Of a DNA stretch of 18,242 nucleotides, positions 1 through 7,076 are shown in pieces. The stretch is taken from positions 1 through 18,242 of the forward strand of contig CAZFQG010000127.1 in NCBI GenBank assembly GCA_964520785.1. Reading direction: 5' to 3'. This DNA comes from CAZFQG01 sp964520785 (GTDB taxonomy: Bacteria; Planctomycetota; Planctomycetia; Pirellulales; Thermoguttaceae). The notes under the pieces were generated by a model that had not been told where the DNA came from, made no database searches, and was given only the letters and a program-made list of their open reading frames with translations. The position numbers and the translations under genes were made by a program. The stretch's first letter is position 1, and each line of letters begins with the position of its first letter.

Positions 1-249
1 CATGCCGTCGGAGGCGGCGCCTACCGCAGCCCCGATAAAGGCGGTCTCGGAGATCGGCGTATCCCGGACTCTTTCCGGGCCGAACTCATCGAAGAGGCCC
101 CGAGTATTACCGAAGACCCCGCCAAGGGGCCCCACGTCCTCGCCCATCACGAAGACCCGCGGGTCCACGCGCATCTCCTGGGCAGTGGCCTCGGCCATGG
201 CCCGGGCGATGGTCAACTTGCGGCTGGCGCTCTTGGTTACAGTAGTCAT
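1..249 (-). CDS. 2-oxoacid dehydrogenase E1 component, beta subunit (partial, N-terminal 83 residues)
   Basis: The reading frame starts at ATG 249-247 and runs off the left edge, so only 83 residues are visible. They read MTTVTKSASRKLTIARAMAE, then VFVMGEDVG, GGVFGNTRGL, FGPERVRDTPISE and a following GAAVGAA segment. This is the conserved start of the thiamine-diphosphate-dependent E1 beta family (pyruvate, acetoin or branched-chain 2-oxoacid dehydrogenases). E1 beta pairs with E1 alpha to decarboxylate the 2-oxoacid and pass the acyl group to the E2 lipoyl domain in the cytoplasm. A GGAG lies 7 bases before the ATG, and the stop of the upstream chimeric gene is 14 bases away, so the two would be co-transcribed. 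The alpha partner normally expected just upstream survives only as a ~20-residue tail. The substrate cannot be told from this fragment. Confidence 0.9.
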   Translation of the reverse strand, partial: MTTVTKSASRKLTIARAMAEATAQEMRVDPRVFVMGEDVGPLGGVFGNTRGLFDEFGPERVRDTPISETAFIGAAVGAASDGM

Positions 250-263
250 GGTCGTGCTCCCGG

Positions 264-701
264 TTAGACGAAGACGGTTTCCAGCGCCGCCTCGGGCGGC
301 AGGAAGTCGCTCTGCTGGGCGAAGCGGATCGCCGCGTCGATCGCGTCGAGAACGTCCGGATTCAGCCGATTCTTGTTCTTGAGAATATCCGTATGGAACA
401 TCCGGACGTTCTCATAACCGGACAATTCCTCCGAGGCCAACTGGAACAACTGCGGGTCGAGTTCCACCGTGACCAACGCCGCCGCTCGGACCGCAATCAT
501 CTGACTGAGCGAACCCGTCCCCGTGCCGACCTCGAGAACGACATCTTCGGGGCCGATGTCGGCCGCGTCGAGGAGGACGTCGAGCAGGTTCAGGTCGATG
601 AGGAAGTTCTGGCCAAGCCGCTTCTGGGGATGGATTCCCACTTCCTCGAAACGGCGCATGAGAAAAGACAGCGTCTGGCCGGCTTCGCGTTTTGAACTCA
701 T
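264..701 (-). pseudogene. rsmA: Chimeric remnant: RsmA/KsgA N-terminus fused in frame to a putative E1-alpha C-terminal tail
   Basis: The 145-residue frame begins as RsmA (16S rRNA adenine dimethyltransferase). It has KRLGQNFLID at 28-37, the SAM-binding loop VLEVGTGTG at 55-63, the acidic VELD at 79-82, and DILKNKNRLNP at 105-115. RsmA proteins are usually about 270-300 residues. Here everything after ~120 is absent, including the catalytic N-L-P-Y motif and the C-terminal RNA-binding domain. The last ~24 residues (DAAIRFAQQSDF, then ALETVFV) instead resemble the C-terminus of E1 alpha subunits of 2-oxoacid dehydrogenases. This fits the E1 beta gene that starts 14 bases downstream. At the join (about 330-350) CGCGTCGA occurs twice, at 333-340 and 342-349. 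Together this points to a deletion that removed the rsmA 3' part and nearly all of the alpha gene. The RsmA identity is very likely; the tail assignment is by pattern only. The product cannot be an active methyltransferase. Confidence 0.8.
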
Positions 702-787
702 GAAATACGCAACTCACTTAGGCGGGTGTGTGCAGAAAGGCCCTTGCGAACAAGCGCGCCTTTCCCGGAGCCCCGATTGAAGGGGGT

Positions 788-816
788 AGTGTATCAGAGT
801 TGTCGGCACGGAGCAA
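788..816 (-). promoter_or_regulatory. Possible sigma70-type promoter for the rsmA-remnant/E1-beta unit
   Basis: On the minus strand TTGCTC (816-811) is followed after 17 bases by TACACT (793-788), with TG one base upstream of the -10 box (extended -10). It would give a leader of roughly 80 bases before the ATG at 701. The match is partial (3/6 and 4/6) and no other evidence supports it. Confidence 0.3.
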
Positions 817-941
817 GTGTTTCGGCGGGGAGTGCCTCGGCGGGAAAGAGGCATTTTCGTCTGAAGGGGGCATTGCGTCTTTTGGAGAAACCTTCTACCT
901 TTCTAAGATGCGCGATGGTGAGGCGAAGGGCGCGGTTGGTG

Positions 942-965
942 AACCCGGTTCGACTTGGGTTTTTT
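942..965 (+). terminator. Terminator-like hairpin with T run
   Basis: AACCC (942-946) pairs with GGGTT (957-961), two G-T pairs can extend the stem inward, and a run of T reaches 965. It would act on the plus strand, where no gene is recognised upstream, so its role is unclear. Confidence 0.3.
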
Positions 966-1196
966 CGTCTGAACGAGAAAACGCACCTTAACCGCTGAAG
1001 TGGTTATCGGCGTGCCGGATCATCACGGCCCCGGTTTTCGCGCAATGCCACTGGAAGTCGCACAAGAACGGAAGAGGTTGGTAGATTCGGAATGGGAATA
1101 CTGGAGATCGGCGAACACGCTCATGCGCTGGGGGGAGATTTCGTTTTTTCTGAAAATCCGGAGTTGACGCCGCGGGCATCGCGGTTGGGTTCGGTG

Positions 1197-2168
1197 ATGG
1201 GAGTCAGGGTCGCCGGTACTGGGAGCTGTGTTCCGGCGAATGTGGTTCGGAATGAGGACTTGGCTGCTGAAGGCTACGACGCGGATTGGATTCTCCAGCG
1301 GACCGGAATTCTGGAGCGACGCCGCCTGCCGCCGGGGTTGGCCACGAGCGACCTGGCCGTCGGAGCCGGCCAGAAATGCCTCGAATCGGCCGACGTCGAC
1401 CCGGCCGACGTCGATCTGCTATTGGTGGGAACGTACACGGCGGACCTCTACCTGCCGGCCACGGCATGTTTCGTGCAACACCGGCTTGGACTGCGGTGCC
1501 CCGCGTTCGACATGGCGGCGGCCTGCGCCAGTTTCGCCTACGGGATGGTTACCGGAATGCAATTCATCAAGACGGGCAATTGCCGCAACGTGCTCGTTAT
1601 CGGGGCGGACTGCAACTCTCGGATTTGCGATCCGGCCGACATGAAGACCTACCCTCTCTTCGGCGACGCCGGCGGGGCGGTCCTGCTTCAGCCTGGCGAC
1701 CACTCGCAGGGGATTGTCTCATACGCGGTGGGAGTCGACGGCGAGGGGGCGAAGCTATTGTGGCGGCCGATGGGCGGGTCGCTGACGCCCTATTCGCACG
1801 ACGGCGCCGACCAGGGGCTCCATTACCTGCAAATGGCCGGAAAACCGGTCTTCAAATGGGCGATTCGCACGCTGCAGGACACGATTGGCGAAGTTCTGGC
1901 CCATTCCGGCAAGCAGCTCGACGACGTCAATCTGGTCATATTTCACCAGGCCAACGTCCGGATCATCAATACCGTCGCGAAAAGTCTGGGGTTGGATCCG
2001 GATCGGGTGTTCGTCAATTTGGACCGATATGGAAACACGGCCAGCGCGAGCATTCCCTTGGCGCTCGACGAGGCCCGTGAAGCGGGAAGGATTTCCAAGG
2101 GAGATTTGGTTTTGTTCAGCGGTTTCGGCGCCGGCCTTGCCTGGGGAACGATTCTGCTTCAGTGGTAA
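1197..2168 (+). CDS. fabH: Beta-ketoacyl-ACP synthase III (FabH-type)
   Basis: The enzyme would condense acetyl-CoA (or another acyl-CoA) with malonyl-ACP to start fatty acid synthesis in the cytoplasm. From ATG 1197 the protein has 323 residues, close to the ~317 of E. coli FabH. The full catalytic triad is visible: Cys110 in DMAAACASFAYG, His250 in IFHQANVRII, and Asn280 in DRYGNTASAS. The N-terminal GVRVAGTGSCVP and WILQRTGILERR and the C-terminal GFGAGLAWG motifs also fit. A longer in-frame start at 1092 would add 35 residues, but FabH proteins begin directly before the V-x-G-T-G-S strand, so 1197 is preferred; GTG 1194 is also possible. The gene is not next to other fab genes; pepF follows 39 bases later, probably in the same transcript. 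A FabH paralogue with a different acyl primer is possible. Confidence 0.9.
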   Translation: MGVRVAGTGSCVPANVVRNEDLAAEGYDADWILQRTGILERRRLPPGLATSDLAVGAGQKCLESADVDPADVDLLLVGTYTADLYLPATACFVQHRLGLRCPAFDMAAACASFAYGMVTGMQFIKTGNCRNVLVIGADCNSRICDPADMKTYPLFGDAGGAVLLQPGDHSQGIVSYAVGVDGEGAKLLWRPMGGSLTPYSHDGADQGLHYLQMAGKPVFKWAIRTLQDTIGEVLAHSGKQLDDVNLVIFHQANVRIINTVAKSLGLDPDRVFVNLDRYGNTASASIPLALDEAREAGRISKGDLVLFSGFGAGLAWGTILLQW

Positions 2169-2207
2169 ATCGGGCCGAAACGGCCTTCTCAAAACGGAGG
2201 ATGACGA

Positions 2208-4007
2208 ATGAGCAAACGGACATTGCCTTCGCGGGTTGAAGTCGCCCCGAGCGACTGCTGGGACCTTTCCAGTCTGTTCGGCTCCGTCGAGGAATGGGAG
2301 CAATCCTTTTCCGCCTGGGAAAAGCGGCTTCCCCAATACGGAACATTCGCCGGCAAACTGGACAAGGACGCGAAGACGCTGGCCGATTGCCTGCGGTTCC
2401 ATTTCGATACCGACAGGAAGGGGGAGAGGCTGGGGGTCTATGCCTTTCTGAAGACGGCCGAGGACGCTACGGACGACGCCTCCCAGCAGCGTTTCGGACG
2501 GTTCACTAACGTGGCAAGCCGCGCCGGAGAGCTTTCGAGCTTCATCCGACCCGAGATCATGCGGATCCCGAAGGCGAAGATAGACGTCTTTCTGAAAGAA
2601 AAGAGCCTGGCCCCCTACCGTAGATTCCTTTCGGAACTCCTCCGGCTCCGCCCCCATACCCTGGGGAAGAAAGAGGAGCGGCTGCTGGCGCTTCAGGCGG
2701 AGATGTCGCAAGCATCGAATCAGATATTCCACAAATTGCACGACGCGGACCTGAGATTCGGCGTCGTCAAGGACGAGGAGGGGAACCAGGTCGAGGTAAG
2801 CCACGCCGGTTTCTCCAGTCTGCTCAATTCCCCCAAGCGGAACGTCCGCAGGGCCGCGTTTTTCACCCATTACGAGCAGTATGAAGCGCACAAGCACACT
2901 CTCGCGGCGACGCTCGCGGCCTCGATCCAGCGCGACGTCTACTATGCCAAGGCCCGCGGACACAAGAGTTCCTTGGAGGCGGCACTATTCCCCGATGCGA
3001 TTCCTACGGCCGTCTACGACAGTCTTTTGGAATCGGTGGGTCGCCACCTGCCGAGCGTCCATGCCTACTACGAGCTGCGCCGCAAGGCGATGCGACTGAA
3101 GGACATCCATCATTACGACACCTACGTGCCGATTCTCTCCGGTTTACGCCGGAAGCGGAATTGGGACGAGGCGGTGGAGGTCGTTCTCCAGGCCCTCGCC
3201 CCGCTGGGGGCCGGATACGGCGATACCTTGGCCCGCGGATTGAAGGGCCGTTGGTGCGACCGGTACGAAAACCGCGGAAAGCAGAGCGGCGCGTTCAGTT
3301 GCGGGAGCTACGACGGCGATCCGTACATCCTCATGAACTACAAGCCGGACGTCCTGGACCACGTCTTCACGCTTGCGCATGAAGCGGGGCACTCGATGCA
3401 CTCCCATTATTCGAAGAAGACGCAGGCCTACCCGGACTATGATTACGTCCTTTTCGTCGCCGAGGTCGCCAGCACGTTTAACGAGCAACTACTCCACCAT
3501 CATCTGGTGAAGCTCGCCGGCTCGGTCGAAGAGCGCGCGTTTCTAATCAACCGCCAGATCGACGCCATCCGCGCCACGCTCGTCCGCCAGACGATGTTCG
3601 CCGAATTCGAGAAGGAGACGCATGCCCTTGCCGAGGCGGGGGAACCGCTTACGTTGGAGCGGTTCCGGAGCGTGTACGGATGGCTCCTGTCGCGCTATTT
3701 CGGTCCCCATTTCACGATCGACGAACCGCTCTCGCTGGAGTGCTTCCGCATCCCGCATTTCTATAGGGCATTCTACGTATACAAATACGCGACGGGCCTT
3801 TCCGCCGCGATCGCCCTCTCTCGCCGCGTCCTCGAAGGGGGAAAGCGAGAATTGCGAGACTACCTGCGGTTCCTTTCAGGCGGTTGTTCCAAGGAACCCC
3901 TGGAATTGCTCCGCGACGCCGGGATCGACATGAGCAAAGCAGAACCGGTGGAGACGGCCTTGGCCTACTTCAGCGACCTGGTGGAGGAGTTGGACTCGCT
4001 ATTGTAA
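2208..4007 (+). CDS. pepF: Oligoendopeptidase F (M3B zinc metallopeptidase)
   Basis: This is a cytoplasmic peptidase family that cuts short peptides. The 599-residue length matches PepF. The zinc site HEAGH lies at 391-395, within the family stretch DHVFTLAHEAGHSMHSHYS, and the third ligand Glu419 is in FVAEVASTFNE. Other family marks are GAFSCGSYDGDPYILMNY around 361-378 and FRIPHFYRAFYVYKYATG in the C-terminal third. There is no signal peptide. The start ATG 2208 has a strong GGAGG 8-12 bases upstream; an out-of-frame ATG inside that region is ignored. The frame is intact with no missing motif. It follows fabH by 39 bases and precedes an M48 protease by 137 bases, so two metallopeptidases are adjacent, although the longer second gap makes co-transcription uncertain. 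Confidence 0.93.
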   Translation: MSKRTLPSRVEVAPSDCWDLSSLFGSVEEWEQSFSAWEKRLPQYGTFAGKLDKDAKTLADCLRFHFDTDRKGERLGVYAFLKTAEDATDDASQQRFGRFTNVASRAGELSSFIRPEIMRIPKAKIDVFLKEKSLAPYRRFLSELLRLRPHTLGKKEERLLALQAEMSQASNQIFHKLHDADLRFGVVKDEEGNQVEVSHAGFSSLLNSPKRNVRRAAFFTHYEQYEAHKHTLAATLAASIQRDVYYAKARGHKSSLEAALFPDAIPTAVYDSLLESVGRHLPSVHAYYELRRKAMRLKDIHHYDTYVPILSGLRRKRNWDEAVEVVLQALAPLGAGYGDTLARGLKGRWCDRYENRGKQSGAFSCGSYDGDPYILMNYKPDVLDHVFTLAHEAGHSMHSHYSKKTQAYPDYDYVLFVAEVASTFNEQLLHHHLVKLAGSVEERAFLINRQIDAIRATLVRQTMFAEFEKETHALAEAGEPLTLERFRSVYGWLLSRYFGPHFTIDEPLSLECFRIPHFYRAFYVYKYATGLSAAIALSRRVLEGGKRELRDYLRFLSGGCSKEPLELLRDAGIDMSKAEPVETALAYFSDLVEELDSLL

Positions 4008-4144
4008 GATAACGTGTCGTAGAATAGAACGGGAGCGGCGTTTCTAACCCCGCGAAGCGCTCCGCCGACTCGAAGCGCCGGCAAACCTCTCCCAGGCGGG
4101 AGGTCGCCCCACGATTTGAGTGTTTCACCATTTACGGACTCACC

Positions 4145-5356
4145 TTGACTGATTCGAACGAAAAGAACGACCCGGCGCGAAGCGAAGCGGCCGAACCACG
4201 TCCGCGCGCGGAGGAATCACCCTCCGATTCGGCCGAAATGACCCCCCGGGAACTCGACGAGGCGAAACGCTACGGCAGGGCGAGTCTGGCGTGCGGGCTG
4301 GCCGACCGGGCGGTCGACGTCGGATATCTGGCGTGCGCGGCGTTCCTCTTGGGAAAGCCGCTGGACGCCTGGCTGACGATCTGTCCCGTACTCAGTCGGG
4401 TGGACACGCTCCGCCTGCTGATGCTCTTCGCCATTCTCGTCGGCTTGCATATGGTTGTCTCGTTTCCCGTCTCGTTCTACTCCGGTCACGTGCTGGAGCA
4501 CCGGTTCAACCTGAGCACGTTGAGCCTCGGTGGATGGGTTTGGCGCTACTGCAAGCGGATGGCGCTGGCGGTCGCCTTTGGCGCGGTCGTCTTCACGGGA
4601 CTTTACTGGCTCATTTGGACGACGGGCCGGTATTGGTGGCTTGCGTCGGCCGGGGCGTTCTTCCTGGTGAGCATCCTGCTCGGCCGCTTGGCTCCGGTGC
4701 TGATCATCCCGTTGTTTTACAAGATCGAGGAGCTGGACCGTCCCGAGTTGGGCGAGCGCCTGGCGAAACTGGCCGAAGGAACGGGGTTGTCCATCGAGGG
4801 AATCTACCGCATCGTCCTCAGCGAGGAGACCGTCAAGGGAAACGCGATGCTCGCCGGTCTGGGGGCGACGCGGCGGGTACTCATGGGAGATACCCTTTTG
4901 GAGCGGTTTTCCGACGACGAACTCGAGGTGATCTTCGCCCACGAGATCGGTCATCACGTCCACCGCCACCTTCCCAAGTTGATCGCCTTCGGACTTCTCA
5001 CGAGCGTGGCCGGTTTCTGGATTTGCGACCGGGTCCTCGGCCTCTGGGTATCCGGCCCGGGTGAGCCGGTCGACTATGCCCGGTTTCCGGTCTGGGCGCT
5101 GCCGATGATCATGTTCGTCCTGACGCTTTTCCCCATGGTCCTCGAACCGCTGCAAAACGCGGTTTCACGGTCTTTCGAAAGACAGGCGGATCGTTACGCC
5201 CTCGAACGGACCGGAATGCGCGCCCCGTACGTTTCGGCTTTCCAAAAGCTCTCGAAACTCAATAAGGACGATCCCGATCCCCATCCTTTGGAAGTCTTTC
5301 TGTTTCACGGCCACCCGCCAATCAGCAAGCGTGTTGGGATGGCCGAGGACGGGTAA
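4145..5356 (+). CDS. M48-family membrane metalloprotease (Ste24/CAAX-prenyl-protease-like)
   Basis: This integral membrane zinc protease of 403 residues carries HEIGHH at 266-271, the third ligand region SFERQAD at 343-349 (Glu345), and the family's C-terminal HPPISKR motif at 390-396. Hydrophobic segments lie near 54-70, 88-110, 138-158, 164-190, 281-300 and 316-333, as in the Ste24 family. The KGNAMLAGLGATRRVLMGDT strand before the zinc helix is typical. Bacterial members act in membrane protein quality control; CAAX processing is the eukaryotic role and is not implied. The start chosen is TTG 4145, which gives a charged, disordered first ~35 residues. ATG 4238 is an alternative that removes them. 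Neither has a strong ribosome binding site. The GH97 remnant follows 93 bases later. Family assignment is firm; the substrate is unknown. Confidence 0.88.
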   Translation: MTDSNEKNDPARSEAAEPRPRAEESPSDSAEMTPRELDEAKRYGRASLACGLADRAVDVGYLACAAFLLGKPLDAWLTICPVLSRVDTLRLLMLFAILVGLHMVVSFPVSFYSGHVLEHRFNLSTLSLGGWVWRYCKRMALAVAFGAVVFTGLYWLIWTTGRYWWLASAGAFFLVSILLGRLAPVLIIPLFYKIEELDRPELGERLAKLAEGTGLSIEGIYRIVLSEETVKGNAMLAGLGATRRVLMGDTLLERFSDDELEVIFAHEIGHHVHRHLPKLIAFGLLTSVAGFWICDRVLGLWVSGPGEPVDYARFPVWALPMIMFVLTLFPMVLEPLQNAVSRSFERQADRYALERTGMRAPYVSAFQKLSKLNKDDPDPHPLEVFLFHGHPPISKRVGMAEDG

Positions 5357-5449
5357 GCGGTGTCCCATCGCGCCGAGAAGCCGTCCTTCGAAAGGGCCCA
5401 CCTGGGGAAAACCGCTTTGATTCCGGCCTTGCGATCTCTGGAGATTGCC

Positions 5450-6134
5450 GTGAAAACGCGTGTTCTTCCCCTCCTCTTGTTCGCCGTTGCGTCCGCGCCT
5501 TCCCGTGCCGAAGACCTCTCGCTCTTTACCCTCACTTCTCCCAACGGGCGGATCGCGATGACGTTCTCGCTTGGCGGCGGCCGTCCCGCGTACGGGATCG
5601 AAGTGGACGGGATACCGCTGATCCTCGAATCACCGCTCGGCTTTCGGCTGAAGGACGCCCCGGACCTGGTCGCGGGATTCTCCGTCGCGGAGGAATCGCG
5701 ATGCTCCCAGGACGACGTCTGGGAGCCGGTCTATGGGGAGCGCCGCGTTCGTGATTGATGGTGGACATCCACGATGAATACCGCCCCACCGGGTTCAGTT
5801 GGACGTATCCTGATTTTGGGACGACACGAACGTGCCGCTCGCCGAAATCGGCGAGTACGTCGTGCTTGCGCGGCGATGCGACCAGACGTGGTATCTCGGC
5901 GGACTCAACGCGAAATCGCGCAGAATGCGCGAAATTCCCTTGTCTTTTCTCGACGCCGACAGGCAATACACGACCCACATCTACCGGGACGGGGCTCCGG
6001 ACGGGAGCGATTCGAAAAACGTGACGATTACGCGGAACCCGGTGAGGCGCGGGGACGTACTCACGATTGACGCGGCAGCAAACGGCGAGTTCGCGGCGTG
6101 GATCGTCCCGGAGTCGCCCGTATTGCCCAAATAG
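5450..6134 (+). pseudogene. GH97 glycoside hydrolase remnant, three fragments in three frames
   Basis: GH97 enzymes (SusB-like alpha-glucosidases/galactosidases) are usually ~650-740 residues and secreted. Three pieces remain here. Fragment A (5450-5755, GTG start with GGAG upstream) has a signal peptide ending near SRA|ED, then LTSPNGRIAMTFSL and the GH97 N-domain motif DDVWEPVYGERR; it stops at TGA 5756-5758. Fragment B (5755-5816, next frame) reads LMVDIHDEYRPTG and SWTYPDF, the conserved H-x-E-x-R-P-T-G region of the catalytic barrel. Fragment C (5814-6134, third frame) reads FWDDTNVPLAEIGEYVVLAR and WYLGGL, then an IYRDG stretch, which is the C-terminal beta domain. By comparison with the family, several hundred residues are missing between A and B and about 100 between B and C. 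Each join shifts the frame, so no functional enzyme can be made. Identity is from remembered family motifs. Confidence 0.85.
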
Positions 6135-6249
6135 GACCGCCGTGTGATAATGGGGGCATTCGGACCGGCACTGAAACGAATGCGAAGAATGATGGACCCG
6201 CGGCGCGACCGCGACTGCGTTAGCGGTTGAAGCGGCTCATCACCAGGAA

Positions 6250-6263
6250 AAGGGGAACCCCTT
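6250..6263 (+). promoter_or_regulatory. Hairpin covering the ribosome binding site of the next gene
   Basis: AAGGG (6250-6254) can pair with CCCTT (6259-6263) across GAAC, directly before ATG 6264. The left arm is the best Shine-Dalgarno candidate, so folding would hide it. The stem is only 5 base pairs, and AGGA at 6245-6248 could serve instead. Confidence 0.3.
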
Positions 6264-6785
6264 ATGGAAATACTCGTCGAGAGTTTCTGGCTCTACGTCG
6301 TTGTGGGACTGATCGTGGAGGCCGTTCTGGCCACCGCTCTGGTACAAACCGGCAGAGGGGTTCTGCTCTGGGCGATGTTGGGAGTGGCCGTCCTGACCGT
6401 CGGCGGTGTCCTTCTGGAGGTCCTCATCGAGACGGACAAGGAGAAGGTCGAGAACACGCTCTACGGGGCGGCCGACGCGCTTCGCACGAACGTGCCGGAG
6501 CGGGTCTTCGAGTACATTGGTCCCCAGGCGGAGAGCGTCCGCCGGGACGCCGAGTTCGCTCTGGATAGGATCAAGATCACCGATGCCACCTTCGCCAACT
6601 TGAAGATCGAATTCAACCAGATGACCAACCCGCCGAAAGCAATGGCCCAATTCGAGGGAATCATCCGTTTCGAAGATCGCCGCGAGGTCTTTCCCTACCA
6701 GTTCTACAAGGCGCCGGTCACCGTCGAGCTGAGAAAGTACGGCGACCGCTGGCTCATCGTGGGACACGATTTCTCCCGGCCGTAA
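6264..6785 (+). CDS. Conserved hypothetical membrane protein with NTF2-like C-terminal domain
   Basis: The 173-residue protein has two hydrophobic helices (about 8-28 and 33-55) followed by a soluble domain from ~60. That domain reads IETDKEKVENTLYGAADALR, has a central amphipathic region, and ends VELRKYGDRWLIVGHDF. This pattern, an alpha-helical start followed by strands ending in a W-L-I-V strand, is typical of NTF2/SnoaL-like folds. I associate similar two-helix plus NTF2-like proteins with planctomycetes, but the function is unknown. The start ATG 6264 lies directly after a small hairpin holding the likely ribosome binding site. It follows the GH97 remnant on the same strand after 129 bases and converges with the SIS gene on the other strand. 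The frame is complete. Confidence 0.75.
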   Translation: MEILVESFWLYVVVGLIVEAVLATALVQTGRGVLLWAMLGVAVLTVGGVLLEVLIETDKEKVENTLYGAADALRTNVPERVFEYIGPQAESVRRDAEFALDRIKITDATFANLKIEFNQMTNPPKAMAQFEGIIRFEDRREVFPYQFYKAPVTVELRKYGDRWLIVGHDFSRP

Positions 6786-7076
6786 GACCCGGGCATGCGC
6801 CTCCGACGGCGAACGGATTCCTCGGTCGCGGGGAAGAGGGCTCGTTCAAATCGTGGTTGCCGAGGGAGAGCGGCAAAGACGGCGAGGCAGGACGGTTTCG
6901 GGAAACAGCAGCCGCGGACGAGAAGAAAAGACACGTCTCCATTCCACCGCGCGCGTGGTACGCTCGGTCGCCCCCAGCGCTGCCGCGCGGACGGGTCGTG
7001 CGCGGCGGTCCCCGGGGATCGTCCCGCTTCTCGGCCGAGCAACGAGCGGGGCATATTCCGTCGTCGCGACGGCGTG
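6786..7076. other. Convergent intergenic region, hairpins only
   Basis: No convincing gene is seen in these 291 bases between two convergent genes. Towards the right are nested inverted repeats: TCCCCGGGGA near 7012-7021, CCCGC (7023-7027) with GCGGG (7046-7050) enclosing CTCGGCCGAG, and the hairpin at 7058-7072. They may together end both transcripts. Confidence 0.45.
7058..7072 (-). terminator. GC-rich hairpin just after the SIS gene
   Basis: CCGTCG (7058-7063) and CGACGG (7067-7072) form a perfect 6-base stem with a 3-base loop, 4 bases past the SIS stop codon. There is no T run on the minus strand, so it is at most an atypical terminator or an mRNA 3' end stabiliser. Confidence 0.3.

Larger units (their letters stand above)
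702..1196. other. Divergent intergenic region, no established gene
   Basis: This ~495-base stretch lies between the divergent rsmA remnant and fabH. It holds a possible minus-strand promoter (788-816), a plus-strand terminator-like hairpin (942-965), and a 12-base direct repeat TTTTCGTCTGAA at 854-865 and 962-973. An unannotated plus-strand frame at 973-1167 (64 codons) contains VVIGVPDHHGPGFRAMPLEV and ends 29 bases before the fabH ATG. Its composition is protein-like, but it has no good ribosome binding site and I recognise no family. It may be a gene remnant or chance. Confidence 0.4.

Noticed and set aside
1092..1199. Extended fabH start at 1092
   Set aside because: FabH proteins begin at the strand that starts at ATG 1197; the extra 35 residues look non-coding.
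1755..2963. 402-codon minus-strand open frame
   Set aside because: It is antisense to fabH and pepF, both with complete catalytic motifs; no family pattern of its own.
4217..5155. 312-codon minus-strand open frame
   Set aside because: Antisense to the M48 protease; composition typical of a shadow.
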